DNA of 56,430 bases, from assembly GCA_016124575.1 (NCBI GenBank), contig WGNM01000013.1, forward strand, positions 1 to 56,430. Direction: 5' to 3'. The notes beneath the pieces were generated by a model. That model ran no database searches. It saw only the letters and a list, made by a program, of their open reading frames with translations, and was not told where the DNA came from. This DNA is from Cryomorphaceae bacterium. GTDB taxonomy: Bacteria; Bacteroidota; Bacteroidia; Flavobacteriales_D; Sanyastnellaceae. Made by a program: the position numbers and the translations under genes. Shown piece by piece: positions 24,581 to 33,003 of this stretch; positions within the stretch are counted from its first letter, which is position 1; every line of letters begins with the position of its first letter.

Positions 24581-25690
24581 TTAAAATGTACTTTTTACTT
24601 TCGCCATTGCTTCGATTCGGGATTCTGCCATGCGGTTTGCTGCAAGGTAGGTAGGCATCGATTCGTCAATAGACTTCTTAAATATCGTCAATGTGGTGTT
24701 GTAAATGTCTTGCGCTTGTCGCATTGCTGCATCGCGATTGTAACCGATCACTTCCCAATAACAGTTGATGATTCCTCCTGCATTCACCAAATAATCGGGT
24801 GCATACAATATTCCTCTATCCATTACTGCTTGTCCGTGCACCTGCTCATTCGCCAACTGGTTGTTTGCAGCACCAGCGATGATTGAACACTTCAAGCGAT
24901 TCAAGGTGTCGTCGTTCACGGTGGCTCCCAAAGCACATGGCGCATAGATGTCCATATCGACATCGTAAATGGCTTCTGGTGCAACGGCTGTAACTCCATG
25001 TTTTGCAACCAATGCCTGAACACGGTCTTGAAATATATCGGTAATTGTTACGTGAGCGCCTTCTTTAACGAGGTGTTCAATCAAGTATTGGCCAACGTTT
25101 CCTACCCCTTGAACAGCTACTTTCTTGCCTACGAGTGAGTCGTTACCCCAACGTTGATTGGCCGCAGCTTTCATTCCCATGTAAACACCATAAGCCGTTA
25201 CGGGCGATGGATCACCAGATCCTCCTAGATATTCAGGAAGTCCGGCTACGTGCTTGGTTTCCATGCGCACCCATTCCATATCGCGTGTGCCGATGCCCAC
25301 ATCTTCAGCAGTAATGTATTTACCACCCAAGCTATTGATGAACTTTCCGAATCTGCGGAAAAGTGCTTCGTTTTTCTGTGTCCGCGAATCTCCGATGATA
25401 ACAGCTTTACCTCCTCCGAGATTTAAACCTGCCAACGACGATTTGTATGTCATACCACGAGATAAGCGCAAAACATCCGTTAATGCTTCTGCTTCAGTCG
25501 CGTATTGCCACATGCGGGTGCCCCCAAGACTTGGACCTAGGGTGGTGTTGTGGATGGCAACAATGGCTTTCAAACCCGTTGCTTGATCCTGACAAAATAA
25601 AATTTGTTCGTGATCATAAGTGGCCATCTGACCGATGACGCCTGAGGTGCCCGTTTGAACTGATGCACCATTTTGATTGACATTAATCAT
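24581..25690 (-). CDS. Leucine dehydrogenase-type Glu/Leu/Phe/Val dehydrogenase
   Basis: 369 aa. N-terminal catalytic domain with GPSLGGTRMWQYATEAEAL near residue 53, the Lys of MTYKSSLAGLNLGGGKAVI near 83, and the Asp of TAEDVGIGTRDMEWV near 124. The C-terminal NAD-binding Rossmann motif is VAVQGVGNVGQYLIEHL near 188. These match leucine/valine dehydrogenases, which reversibly deaminate branched-chain amino acids to 2-oxo acids, and the length fits. nusB starts 35 nt downstream. The ATG at 25690 fits a candidate promoter at 25727. Confidence 0.9.
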   Translation of the reverse strand: MINVNQNGASVQTGTSGVIGQMATYDHEQILFCQDQATGLKAIVAIHNTTLGPSLGGTRMWQYATEAEALTDVLRLSRGMTYKSSLAGLNLGGGKAVIIGDSRTQKNEALFRRFGKFINSLGGKYITAEDVGIGTRDMEWVRMETKHVAGLPEYLGGSGDPSPVTAYGVYMGMKAAANQRWGNDSLVGKKVAVQGVGNVGQYLIEHLVKEGAHVTITDIFQDRVQALVAKHGVTAVAPEAIYDVDMDIYAPCALGATVNDDTLNRLKCSIIAGAANNQLANEQVHGQAVMDRGILYAPDYLVNAGGIINCYWEVIGYNRDAAMRQAQDIYNTTLTIFKKSIDESMPTYLAANRMAESRIEAMAKVKSTF

Positions 25691-25726
25691 ACACTGCAGA
25701 TTTGGTGATGTCGTTTATCACCGCCG

Positions 25727-25734
25727 CAAAAGTA
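25727..25734 (-). promoter_or_regulatory. Candidate -7 box for the leucine dehydrogenase gene
   Basis: Minus strand TACTTTTG followed by C, 36 nt before the ATG at 25690. No TTG at standard -33 spacing. Confidence 0.3.
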
Positions 25735-25888
25735 CTCATTTTTCCCAATTTTATGTGGTATCTGTCGATTTTACAATGCACTTTACTCAAGTGGTTGAAT
25801 GTCTATATTTTGGGGCGCTTTTAGGATGAATAGTCCTAGATTAATTATCGATTTTGAAGTATTTAACATTCTGATACTATGTTCACCT

Positions 25889-25896
25889 TAACTTTG
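25889..25896 (+). promoter_or_regulatory. Candidate -7 box immediately before the DUF4249 start
   Basis: TAACTTTG ends 4 nt before the ATG at 25901. In Bacteroidota transcription starts a few bases after this box, which would place it at the start codon and give a leaderless mRNA. No convincing -33 box. Confidence 0.35.
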
Positions 25897-25900
25897 CACC

Positions 25901-26875
25901 ATGGTTCGCAAGGCATACTTCTTTATTGGTTTGGTGGTGTTACTTCTTTTCGGATGTGAAAAGGAAATCACTGTTGATGTGCCCGAGTCTGATCCAAAGG
26001 TGGTGGTGCAAGGGAGTATCGAGCAAGACCAACCGCCGTTTGTTATGCTGACGTGGTCTCAAGGCTATTTTGATCCGATCGATTTGAATGGTTTTGCTGA
26101 TCTCATGGTGCGAGGCGCTGTGGTAACTGTTAGCGACGGTGTGAACGTTGTTCAACTGGATGAAATTTGTTCATCTGATGTGCCTGAGGATTTATTGCCG
26201 TTGGTAACTGAGCTTACCGGATTTTCAATTGAACAATTGGCGGCGGCAGATATCTGCATCTATACATCGTTCAATCAAGCAATCTGGGGACAACCCAATA
26301 CGGTGTATGACCTTAAAGTTGTGGTTGAGAACAATACGTTGACGTCTCGTACGAAGATCAATACGCCGCAAATGCTGGATAGTGTATGGTTTGAAACGCC
26401 GGGGTCGTCGGATTCACTTGGTTTTGCATATGCGACATTGACCGATCCCGATACGCTGGGGAATGCTTACCGTTGGTTCGCCCGTCGAATTAATCATTAT
26501 CCTTCTTGGAGCGCTCACGCAGGTGAAGTGAAAGACCCAACCTACATAGCGCCCATCGGAAGCGCTTATGATGATGGCTTTTTCAATGGATTAAGTTTCG
26601 AGTTCGCTTACTATCGCGGTACTTTGCCCAATTCGAATAAGGAAGATGACGTAAATGAGGAAAATAGCTTTTTTAAAGTCGGCGATACCATTGCTGTAAG
26701 AGGCACTGTGATCGATCGTGGAGCGTATGCTTTTATTTCGTCGTTTGAGAATCAGGTGAGCGGACAAGGATCTCCTTTCGCTTCGCCAGCCAATGTGTTG
26801 ACCAATATCAATGGTGGGTTGGGTGCTTGGATCGGTTATGCAACAACGTACGACACAATAATCTGCGTTGAGTGA
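25901..26875 (+). CDS. DUF4249 family lipoprotein
   Basis: 324 aa. Signal peptide with lipobox LLLFGC (Cys at residue 19) and then EKEITVDVPESDPKVVVQGS, the conserved opening of DUF4249 proteins. Further family features are DDGFFNGLSFEFAYYRG near residue 224 and the C-terminal GLGAWIGYATTYDTI. DUF4249 lipoproteins are often encoded beside SusC-like TonB receptors and may cap them on the cell surface. No such receptor is adjacent here; the next gene is a DUF4139 protein 67 nt downstream. Confidence 0.8.
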   Translation: MVRKAYFFIGLVVLLLFGCEKEITVDVPESDPKVVVQGSIEQDQPPFVMLTWSQGYFDPIDLNGFADLMVRGAVVTVSDGVNVVQLDEICSSDVPEDLLPLVTELTGFSIEQLAAADICIYTSFNQAIWGQPNTVYDLKVVVENNTLTSRTKINTPQMLDSVWFETPGSSDSLGFAYATLTDPDTLGNAYRWFARRINHYPSWSAHAGEVKDPTYIAPIGSAYDDGFFNGLSFEFAYYRGTLPNSNKEDDVNEENSFFKVGDTIAVRGTVIDRGAYAFISSFENQVSGQGSPFASPANVLTNINGGLGAWIGYATTYDTIICVE

Positions 26876-26942
26876 TAGTTTCTTAGTGCGACTCTTCTTC
26901 ATGAAGTTCGTTTTCACCACCTTTGTCTCAAACTTTTCTGCT

Positions 26943-28559
26943 ATGAATCGATTCCTCTTGTCTCTATCTGTTTTGTGCTGCTTTACTTTAACCACTACTG
27001 CACAGAATAAGGATCAAATAATTGATATTCAGTCTGTTATAGTTGATGCTACAGTCTACTTGCAAGGTGCTGTTATTGTACACAATGCGGAAGTAAATCT
27101 GAAAGCAGGTGAGAATATTATTCGCTTAAGCGGATTGACAACAAATCTAGATCCTGCAAGTGTTGTCGTAAAAGCAACAGATGGAATCACCATAGCCGGT
27201 GTATCGCATAAAAATAATTTTTCTGGCGCTTCGCGGATGTCGAGTCTGGCACGTGCTAAAACAGACAGTCTAGAAGATGCCCGTTTTGAACTAGAAGGCA
27301 AGCAGGCCTTGATGGCTGTTTACAACGAAGAGATGCTTTTCCTTCAAGCAAACCGTGCTATAAAAGGTTCGGATGCCGCCTTGATGGTTGAAGACCTGGA
27401 AGAGATGGCAGATTTTTATCGCGAACGCGTGCGAGAAATAAAGTACAAATCAATTGAGCTGAACCAACAGGAGCGTGAACTTCAAAAGCTGGTGCAACGT
27501 CTGACCAATGAATTGAACAACATGGGCGGATTGGAGAACATGAACCTTGGTGAACTCCAAATTCGTTTGAAAGCTGCTACGGCAGGAAAAAAGACGATCG
27601 AAATTAGCTACTTCACCTACGATGCGGGTTGGTGGCCGATTTATGATCTGCGTGCGCAAGATGCTACGAGCAATGTGGAGTTGACTTACAAGGGCAATGT
27701 ATACCAAAGAACAGGCATGGATTGGGAAAATATCAACCTAACGCTTTCGACCGGTAACCCGGGGATTGGCGGAAATCCACCTGTGCTTTATCCTTGGCAG
27801 CTATATTTGAGAGAAGAATACCGGAAGGATAAAGCCAATGCTTTTTATGGTATTGATCAGCCTCAGAGCCGACAATCCGATGATAATTATGAGCTTGGAG
27901 AGATGGTGTTAATGCGCGCTGAAGTTGGCAACGCAACCATTCGCGATGTGATGGTAAACACGGAGTTTGATTTGGTAGGTAAATATGATATTCCTTCGGA
28001 TGGGGAGTCTCACGAAGTTGAAAATCAGCGTTTTACTTTGCCCTCTACTTTCCAGCATTTGACAGTGCCGAAATTGAATAAGGAGGTTTATTTAACTGCG
28101 TTGGTGACTGATTGGGAGAAATATTCGATCATTCCAGGCGAAGCATCAATCTATTTCCAAGGGTCGTTTGTGGGCAATAGCTACATCGATCCTGCTACTG
28201 CTGATGATACTTTGCAATTATCGTTCGGACGCGATGGGTCGATGGTTGTGAAGCATGAACAAATTAAGGAATTCTGCAAGACGAGTGCACTGGGAATGAA
28301 GACGAAGACAACCAGAGCCTATTCGATTAAGGTGGTGAACAATCATAAAAAAGCAATGAAAGTGGTTGTTGAAGACCAAGTACCTTTGTCTTCTACTGGA
28401 GATATTGAGGTGGATGTTGAAGAATTGTCTGGTGGTAAATTGGATGCTGTTACTGGAAAGGTAACGTGGGAATTGATCCTCGAACCAGGCGCGTCAAAAG
28501 AACTTATTTTGAGGTTTTCTGCTAAACATCCGCGCAAGCGACCAATAGCCAACTTGTAA
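26943..28559 (+). CDS. DUF4139/DUF4140 (mucoidy inhibitor MuiA-like) secreted protein
   Basis: 538 aa from the ATG at 26943, chosen for its signal peptide MNRFLLSLSVLCCFTLTTTAQ; an earlier ATG-like start would add 25 residues ahead of it. Residues about 28-130 match DUF4140 (VDATVYLQGAVIVHNAEVNL), about 130-215 are coiled-coil (ELNQQERELQKLVQRLTNEL), and 215-538 DUF4139 (ISYFTYDAGWWPIYDLRA, the YKGNVYQRTGMDWENINLTL block, WELILEPGASKELILRF). The protein is probably periplasmic; biochemical function unknown. Its stop is one base from the oxyR stop on the other strand. Confidence 0.85.
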   Translation: MNRFLLSLSVLCCFTLTTTAQNKDQIIDIQSVIVDATVYLQGAVIVHNAEVNLKAGENIIRLSGLTTNLDPASVVVKATDGITIAGVSHKNNFSGASRMSSLARAKTDSLEDARFELEGKQALMAVYNEEMLFLQANRAIKGSDAALMVEDLEEMADFYRERVREIKYKSIELNQQERELQKLVQRLTNELNNMGGLENMNLGELQIRLKAATAGKKTIEISYFTYDAGWWPIYDLRAQDATSNVELTYKGNVYQRTGMDWENINLTLSTGNPGIGGNPPVLYPWQLYLREEYRKDKANAFYGIDQPQSRQSDDNYELGEMVLMRAEVGNATIRDVMVNTEFDLVGKYDIPSDGESHEVENQRFTLPSTFQHLTVPKLNKEVYLTALVTDWEKYSIIPGEASIYFQGSFVGNSYIDPATADDTLQLSFGRDGSMVVKHEQIKEFCKTSALGMKTKTTRAYSIKVVNNHKKAMKVVVEDQVPLSSTGDIEVDVEELSGGKLDAVTGKVTWELILEPGASKELILRFSAKHPRKRPIANL

Positions 28560-28560
28560 T

Positions 28561-29484
28561 TTACATTTGGCGCCATCGGATTTTGTAGAAGCTCTCGTTC
28601 TGCTCGAATTCTGGAGGCAGCGATTCTGAAATGGTTGTTCTGAGGACTTCGAGTAATCTTTCGCGGACAAAAGAATGGTGCACTACAAGGCTTACTTCGC
28701 GGGTGGGGACAGGTGATTTGAATTTGCGGAGGTACTGCTGGTCGCCGTCGTTGGCAGACAAAGCAGGGACAAGTGTATACCCCAATCCTCGTCTTACCAA
28801 AGCTTTCAAGGCTTCTATAGAGCCACTCAAATAATGAAGCCGGGGAATGCCTGAGCCGTGGTTGTGCCGACAAATTTCAAGCATCTGAGACCTGAAACAA
28901 TGGCCCTCTTCGAGCAACAACAATCCGTCCATTGGCAATGTCTCAACCTCAATTTCATCAAGGCTGTGGCTCGTTGGTCCGTAAAACAAAAAGGGTTCGT
29001 TGAAAATTGGTATCTCACGTATGTCGCTATCTTCCAGCGGCGTAACCAATAATCCGATGTCGATCCTATTCTCTTTTAAGGCTTCTATAATATGAGACGT
29101 CTGCATCTCCCGAATGTCTAACTCTGTCTCGGTATAGGCTTTCAGAAAGTTTGGGAGGAACTGTGGCAACAAATAAGGCGCAAGGGTAGGTATTACACCC
29201 AGCCTGAACTTACCCTCTATCTGCGTGTGTATTCCGTTTATCTCCCCGAATAATTTGTCTGCTTCCATTAGCATTTTGCGGGCGTGTTGGACAACCAAAA
29301 TGCCCGTAGGAGTCGTCTTTACAGGTGATCGCGAACGATCAAATAATAAAACCCCCATCTCATCTTCTAACTTCTTAAGCTGCATCGTAAGTGTTGGCTG
29401 TGTAACCATGCACGCCTCAGCAGCTTCACCAAAATGACGGAGGTTGTCGAGCGCTACTATGTAACGCAGTTGTTGTAGTGTCAT
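28561..29484 (-). CDS. oxyR: Hydrogen peroxide-sensing LysR-type regulator OxyR
   Basis: 307 aa. N-terminal LysR winged helix-turn-helix (MTLQQLRYIVALDNLRHFGE, residues 1-60) and a substrate-binding fold. The sensor loop reads EEGHCFRSQMLEIC: a Cys preceded by GH and a second Cys eight residues later, the same spacing as Cys199/Cys208 of E. coli OxyR, which form the redox-switch disulfide. Location supports the call: it is divergent from dps, with ahpC and an ahpD-like gene behind it. It probably controls both directions from the shared region 29485-29562. Confidence 0.92.
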   Translation of the reverse strand: MTLQQLRYIVALDNLRHFGEAAEACMVTQPTLTMQLKKLEDEMGVLLFDRSRSPVKTTPTGILVVQHARKMLMEADKLFGEINGIHTQIEGKFRLGVIPTLAPYLLPQFLPNFLKAYTETELDIREMQTSHIIEALKENRIDIGLLVTPLEDSDIREIPIFNEPFLFYGPTSHSLDEIEVETLPMDGLLLLEEGHCFRSQMLEICRHNHGSGIPRLHYLSGSIEALKALVRRGLGYTLVPALSANDGDQQYLRKFKSPVPTREVSLVVHHSFVRERLLEVLRTTISESLPPEFEQNESFYKIRWRQM

Positions 29485-29517
29485 AACGAATATCTATCAA
29501 AGTATAAATATAATCAA

Positions 29518-29549
29518 TTTGACAAATGAAAGTAATGATTAGACCTTTG
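29518..29549 (+). promoter_or_regulatory. Candidate dps promoter within the oxyR-dps divergent region
   Basis: TTTG at 29518-29521, 20 nt spacing, then GACCTTTG at 29542-29549 (one mismatch to TAnnTTTG). On the opposite strand TTTG-N17-ATACTTTG offers a weaker oxyR promoter that shares the sequence around 29518-29526. The palindromic ATTTGTCAAAT lies between them and could be part of an OxyR site, but no ATAG/CTAT-type consensus is evident. Confidence 0.4.
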
Positions 29550-29562
29550 TGGAAACATTTTG

Positions 29563-30048
29563 ATGATGAAGACAACAGATATAAGCGCAGTAAGCGCAAA
29601 AAATAGCCAGGCAATAGTAGCAAGTTTAAATCAACTTTTGGCTGATTACCATTTGTACTACCAGAATCTTCGTGGCTTTCACTGGAACATAAGTGGACCG
29701 TCTTTTTTTGAACTGCACCGTCAGTTTGAATTGATGTATACGGAGGCACAGGTGGTGATTGACAATATAGCTGAGCGGATTTTGACGTTGGGCGGACAGC
29801 CATTGCACACGATGACTGATTATTTAGCGCACGCCTCAATTAAAGAAGCGAAAGGATTGATGGATGCAGAGTCGACAGTTAAAACGGTGCATGAGAATTT
29901 AGGATTGTTGCTAAGCATGGAACGAGGCATTGTTTCGCTGGCATCGAAATCGGATGATGAAGCAACAGTGGATATGCTCACACCACTGATTTCAGCGCAG
30001 GAGAAGGTAGCATGGATGCTGCGCGCATTCAACGGAAAGAAGAAATAA
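29563..30048 (+). CDS. dps: Dps family ferritin-like DNA-protection protein
   Basis: 161 aa from the ATG at 29563 (a second ATG follows at once; a TTG precedes). Four-helix ferritin-like fold with the Dps ferroxidase ligands: His in YYQNLRGFHWNISGPSFF near residue 40, His in LHRQFELMYTEAQVVIDNIA (with Glu and Asp further on), and AERILTLGGQPLHTM near 70. Dps forms a dodecamer that oxidises Fe(II) with peroxide, suppressing Fenton chemistry. First gene of the dps-ahpC-ahpD-like unit opposite oxyR. Confidence 0.93.
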   Translation: MMKTTDISAVSAKNSQAIVASLNQLLADYHLYYQNLRGFHWNISGPSFFELHRQFELMYTEAQVVIDNIAERILTLGGQPLHTMTDYLAHASIKEAKGLMDAESTVKTVHENLGLLLSMERGIVSLASKSDDEATVDMLTPLISAQEKVAWMLRAFNGKKK

Positions 30049-30076
30049 CAAAAACAAAAATAAAAATCAAGATAAC

Positions 30077-30637
30077 ATGGAGTTTTCACGTGTATTGAAT
30101 GTCGGACAACCATTTCCGTCATTTACAAAACAGGCAGTCGTTTCGTTGGAGAAAGGGAAGGAGTTCGCCACATTAACAGATAAAGCAATGGTGAACAATG
30201 AAAATCGTTGGCATGTCATTTTTTGGTGGCCGAAAGATTTTACGTTCGTTTGTCCAACTGAGATTGCTGCATTTAACAATAAAGTCAGTGATTTTGAAGA
30301 TCGCGACACTACGCTAATTGGAGCGAGCACTGATTCTGAATTTGTGCATTTGGCATGGAGAAAAGACCACGATGATTTGCGCGGATTGAATTTTCCAATG
30401 TTAGCAGACACTTCGAAATCGCTTGCTGGTGAATTGGGTATTCTGGAGCAGGAAGAGAAGGTTGCTTACCGCGCAACGTTCATTGTTGACCCAACAGGAA
30501 TTATTCGCTGGGTGAGTATTTACGACCTGAATGTGGGCCGCAATGTGGATGAAGTGATTCGTGTCCTCGACGCCCTACAAACAGATGAACTTTGTCCGTG
30601 CAACTGGACGAAAGGTGAAGAAACACTAACCGCATAA
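30077..30637 (+). CDS. ahpC: 2-Cys peroxiredoxin of the AhpC/TSA family
   Basis: 186 aa. Peroxidatic Cys in DFTFVCPTEIAAFNN near residue 55 and a C-terminal Cys pair, ELCPCNW near 173, for resolution. The sequence resembles the actinobacterial AhpC that is reduced by AhpD rather than by AhpF, and an AhpD-like gene starts 2 nt after its stop, which supports that pairing. It reduces hydrogen and alkyl peroxides in the cytoplasm. Lies 28 nt after dps. Confidence 0.93.
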   Translation: MEFSRVLNVGQPFPSFTKQAVVSLEKGKEFATLTDKAMVNNENRWHVIFWWPKDFTFVCPTEIAAFNNKVSDFEDRDTTLIGASTDSEFVHLAWRKDHDDLRGLNFPMLADTSKSLAGELGILEQEEKVAYRATFIVDPTGIIRWVSIYDLNVGRNVDEVIRVLDALQTDELCPCNWTKGEETLTA

Positions 30638-30639
30638 CC

Positions 30640-31200
30640 ATGGAGACGACAACCGCAGGTTTACCAGAATTCATTACCCTTTCTGACCGTTTTGCTCAAC
30701 TCGAAATTGGCGAGAGTAGATTCGTTCGCGACCTTTCGATGAATTGGAAGGGTATTTTGTCTTCGACGATTTTGTCAACAAAGGAAACGGCCTTGCTCGG
30801 TTTGAGTTTGGCAGCGAATGCGAAAGAGGAGGGCATGATCGCTCATTTCGATCTTTTGTCTGATGAATCGCAAGCAACTGCATCTGAAAAAGCCGATGCC
30901 ATTGCCTGTGCGTCGATGCTGACTGCCAACAATGTCTTCTACCGTTTCCGTCATTTCATGAACGATCCCAATTACGATGGACTACCTGCTCGTTTGCGTA
31001 TGCAGGCGATGATGAACCCGTCTTGTGGAAAGGAGCTTTTCGAGCTGATGAGCATAGCTATTAGCGCTGTGAACGGATGTGAGAAATGCGTTGTCGCACA
31101 TGAGCATTCGCTGCGAGAACTGGGGACGAGTAGAGAAAAAATATGGGAGAGCATACGATTTGCTTCTGTATTTGAAAGTGCAAGAAAACTTGCTATATAG
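30640..31200 (+). CDS. AhpD-like alkylhydroperoxidase / carboxymuconolactone decarboxylase family
   Basis: 186 aa, all-helical. The AhpD redox centre is seen at the C-terminal third as GCEKCVVAHEHSLRELG (CxxC followed by His), near residue 150. The middle helix carries ADAIACASMLTANNVFYRFR, whose place corresponds to the catalytic Glu-helix of AhpD. It would pass electrons to the neighbouring AhpC. The gene starts 2 nt after ahpC and is followed by a terminator at 31206. Confidence 0.88.
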   Translation: METTTAGLPEFITLSDRFAQLEIGESRFVRDLSMNWKGILSSTILSTKETALLGLSLAANAKEEGMIAHFDLLSDESQATASEKADAIACASMLTANNVFYRFRHFMNDPNYDGLPARLRMQAMMNPSCGKELFELMSIAISAVNGCEKCVVAHEHSLRELGTSREKIWESIRFASVFESARKLAI

Positions 31201-31205
31201 AGAAG

Positions 31206-31228
31206 GAGGGCAGCAGCCCTCTTTTTTT
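31206..31228 (+). terminator. Rho-independent terminator of the dps-ahpC-ahpD-like unit
   Basis: Perfect stem GAGGGC / GCCCTC, loop AGCA, followed by TTTTTTT, 5 nt after the stop at 31200. Confidence 0.85.
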
Positions 31229-31264
31229 GTCTTTATCAGCATCGACGCTTTTTGAAATAAAGAA

Positions 31265-32386
31265 TCAATCCAGAATTTCTATGCTAAGTGTTCTAAGTTT
31301 CGATACCACTTGATCTCGCGAGAAATGCTCGGTAGCAAATTTTTGACCTTTCAGTCCCAATTCTAACCGCCGCTCTTCACCGTATAATTCCTTCATTTTC
31401 ATTTTGAAGGTCTCACTATCGCCAGGATCGTACAACAAGCCGTGATTGCCATACCCTAAAATCTCTGGGGTTCCCGATGAGTTGGTGCCGAGCACAGGCA
31501 ATCCTGAAGCCATGGCTTCAATGGTTACCATCCCGAAGGTTTCTCCCTGCGACGGCATGATGAAGACGTCCATTGCTGCATAGGCAGTTTCTATGTCTGT
31601 TCTGAACGGACTAAAAACAACATATTTGTCAGAACCAAGATCTTTGGGAAGCGTTTTCAAAAGATTGAAATAATCGTCTCCCTCGTTTCTTGTAGGTTCA
31701 CCCACTATCAAAAGGTGCATGGGGTAGCCTTCATTCACCAATTCCGCATGTGCTCGTATTACAAATTCCTGTCCTTTCAGTGGGTCTATCCTCCCCACAA
31801 TCCCCATTGTTATGGCGTCTATCGGAATTCCGAACATGTCTTTTGCCACAGCATTTGGAATGCGATTTTGGAATTTTTGAGTATCGATGGAAAGCGGAAC
31901 GATGGCGATTCTGTCTTGCGGAAAGCGTGTCCGTTTCTTTACTTGATCAGCCAGAAATTGCAGTGTCGATATCCACAAATCGATGCGTTTGAATCGCATG
32001 GTATGGAAAAGATCTCTTTTATCGATTCCCAATTGCATGGCTTGCTGATAAACGAGTTTGGCATGTCCATTTATACGCACAGCCAACCCACACGTGTCAA
32101 TATCCCGCGTATCGCGGATCCAAGCGATATCAACCTTGTGCATTTTAAGCTTTCGCGACAAAAGCCAGGCTTTGCCAAATGCAAAATACTTTCTGTGACG
32201 GGGAATGGTAACAACAGTGATGCTAGTTTTCTTAGCTGCTTCATGCAACGGAGAATTTTCTACGCACCACAAAGTAGTTTTAAACGTATCATTTGCCATC
32301 CATTCTGCGTACCGCAGGATGTTCATTTCCAAACCACCCCAACTAGTTGAGCTGCAGATAAATGCGATGTGCTTTTGGGGATCCAC
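31265..32386 (-). CDS. GT4-type glycosyltransferase
   Basis: 373 aa starting at a GTG (32386) that overlaps by one base the TAG of the upstream lipoprotein gene. GT-B fold: N-terminal donor-side glycine loop STSWGGLEMNILRYAEWM, and in the C-terminal half GIVGRIDPLKGQEFVIRAH near residue 194, the E-x7-E motif of SQGETFGMVTIEAMASGLPV near 280, and LLYDPGDSETFKMKM. It transfers an activated sugar to a cell-surface glycan or lipid; donor and acceptor are unknown. Last gene of an overlapping five-gene leftward run starting at apaG. Confidence 0.9.
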   Translation of the reverse strand: MDPQKHIAFICSSTSWGGLEMNILRYAEWMANDTFKTTLWCVENSPLHEAAKKTSITVVTIPRHRKYFAFGKAWLLSRKLKMHKVDIAWIRDTRDIDTCGLAVRINGHAKLVYQQAMQLGIDKRDLFHTMRFKRIDLWISTLQFLADQVKKRTRFPQDRIAIVPLSIDTQKFQNRIPNAVAKDMFGIPIDAITMGIVGRIDPLKGQEFVIRAHAELVNEGYPMHLLIVGEPTRNEGDDYFNLLKTLPKDLGSDKYVVFSPFRTDIETAYAAMDVFIMPSQGETFGMVTIEAMASGLPVLGTNSSGTPEILGYGNHGLLYDPGDSETFKMKMKELYGEERRLELGLKGQKFATEHFSRDQVVSKLRTLSIEILD

Positions 32387-33003
32387 TACTTCCCGAAAAC
32401 AGTCTCCAAGAATGTCAGTTGCTCATCGGTCAGCACTTTCAGCGTTATGCCTGATGAATTGATTTCACCGTTTTGTTCACTCAGCAGGCTAAGGAATTTT
32501 TCTTCAGCACAAAGTGTGAACACTCCACCGTCATGTTTTTTCATCAGTTCCATGATGCAGTTTGAACAGTTGCCATCGATAGGGATGAAGACCATTTTTC
32601 CGTTTTCAACTTCGGTAACTTCGAAAGGACGAGCACCCGTTGATATTTTGCAAAAATCGGTACGGTGAGCTACACCCCAAGTTGTTTGAACGTGAATCGG
32701 ATCAACGAAAACAGGGTGAATTGGGAATAGCTTTTCCCATGATTCTAGCGGAAGGAGGTTGATGCTCACTCGATCTACACGCGGCATGAAATAGAACCCC
32801 GCATCAATGGGTTTTTTATAGGTATATTTCAAACTGTCGATATCACGAGCGGTGAAGTTGTTTACACCATCGGTCATGACAACCTCTTCAGTTTTTGTTT
32901 GTCCACCTGCGGTAGATTGATCTTCTCCTGGATTATCTGTAGAAGGATCTCCACATGACATGAAAACTGCTAAGACAGAAAACGATATGAACCACTTTTT
33001 CAT
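32386..33003 (-). CDS. Lipoprotein of unknown function with CxxC motif
   Basis: 205 aa. Signal peptide with lipobox AVFMSC (Cys at residue 17) followed by a Thr/Gly/Asp-rich linker. The mature domain includes IDAGFYFMPRVDRVSINL and a CxxC in IPIDGNCSNCIMELMKK near residue 140, plus single Cys in DFCKIS and TLCAEE. I do not recognise the family; the CxxC could bind a metal or be redox-active. It overlaps the SDR gene by 4 nt and the glycosyltransferase by 1 nt. Confidence 0.7.
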   Translation of the reverse strand: MKKWFISFSVLAVFMSCGDPSTDNPGEDQSTAGGQTKTEEVVMTDGVNNFTARDIDSLKYTYKKPIDAGFYFMPRVDRVSINLLPLESWEKLFPIHPVFVDPIHVQTTWGVAHRTDFCKISTGARPFEVTEVENGKMVFIPIDGNCSNCIMELMKKHDGGVFTLCAEEKFLSLLSEQNGEINSSGITLKVLTDEQLTFLETVFGK

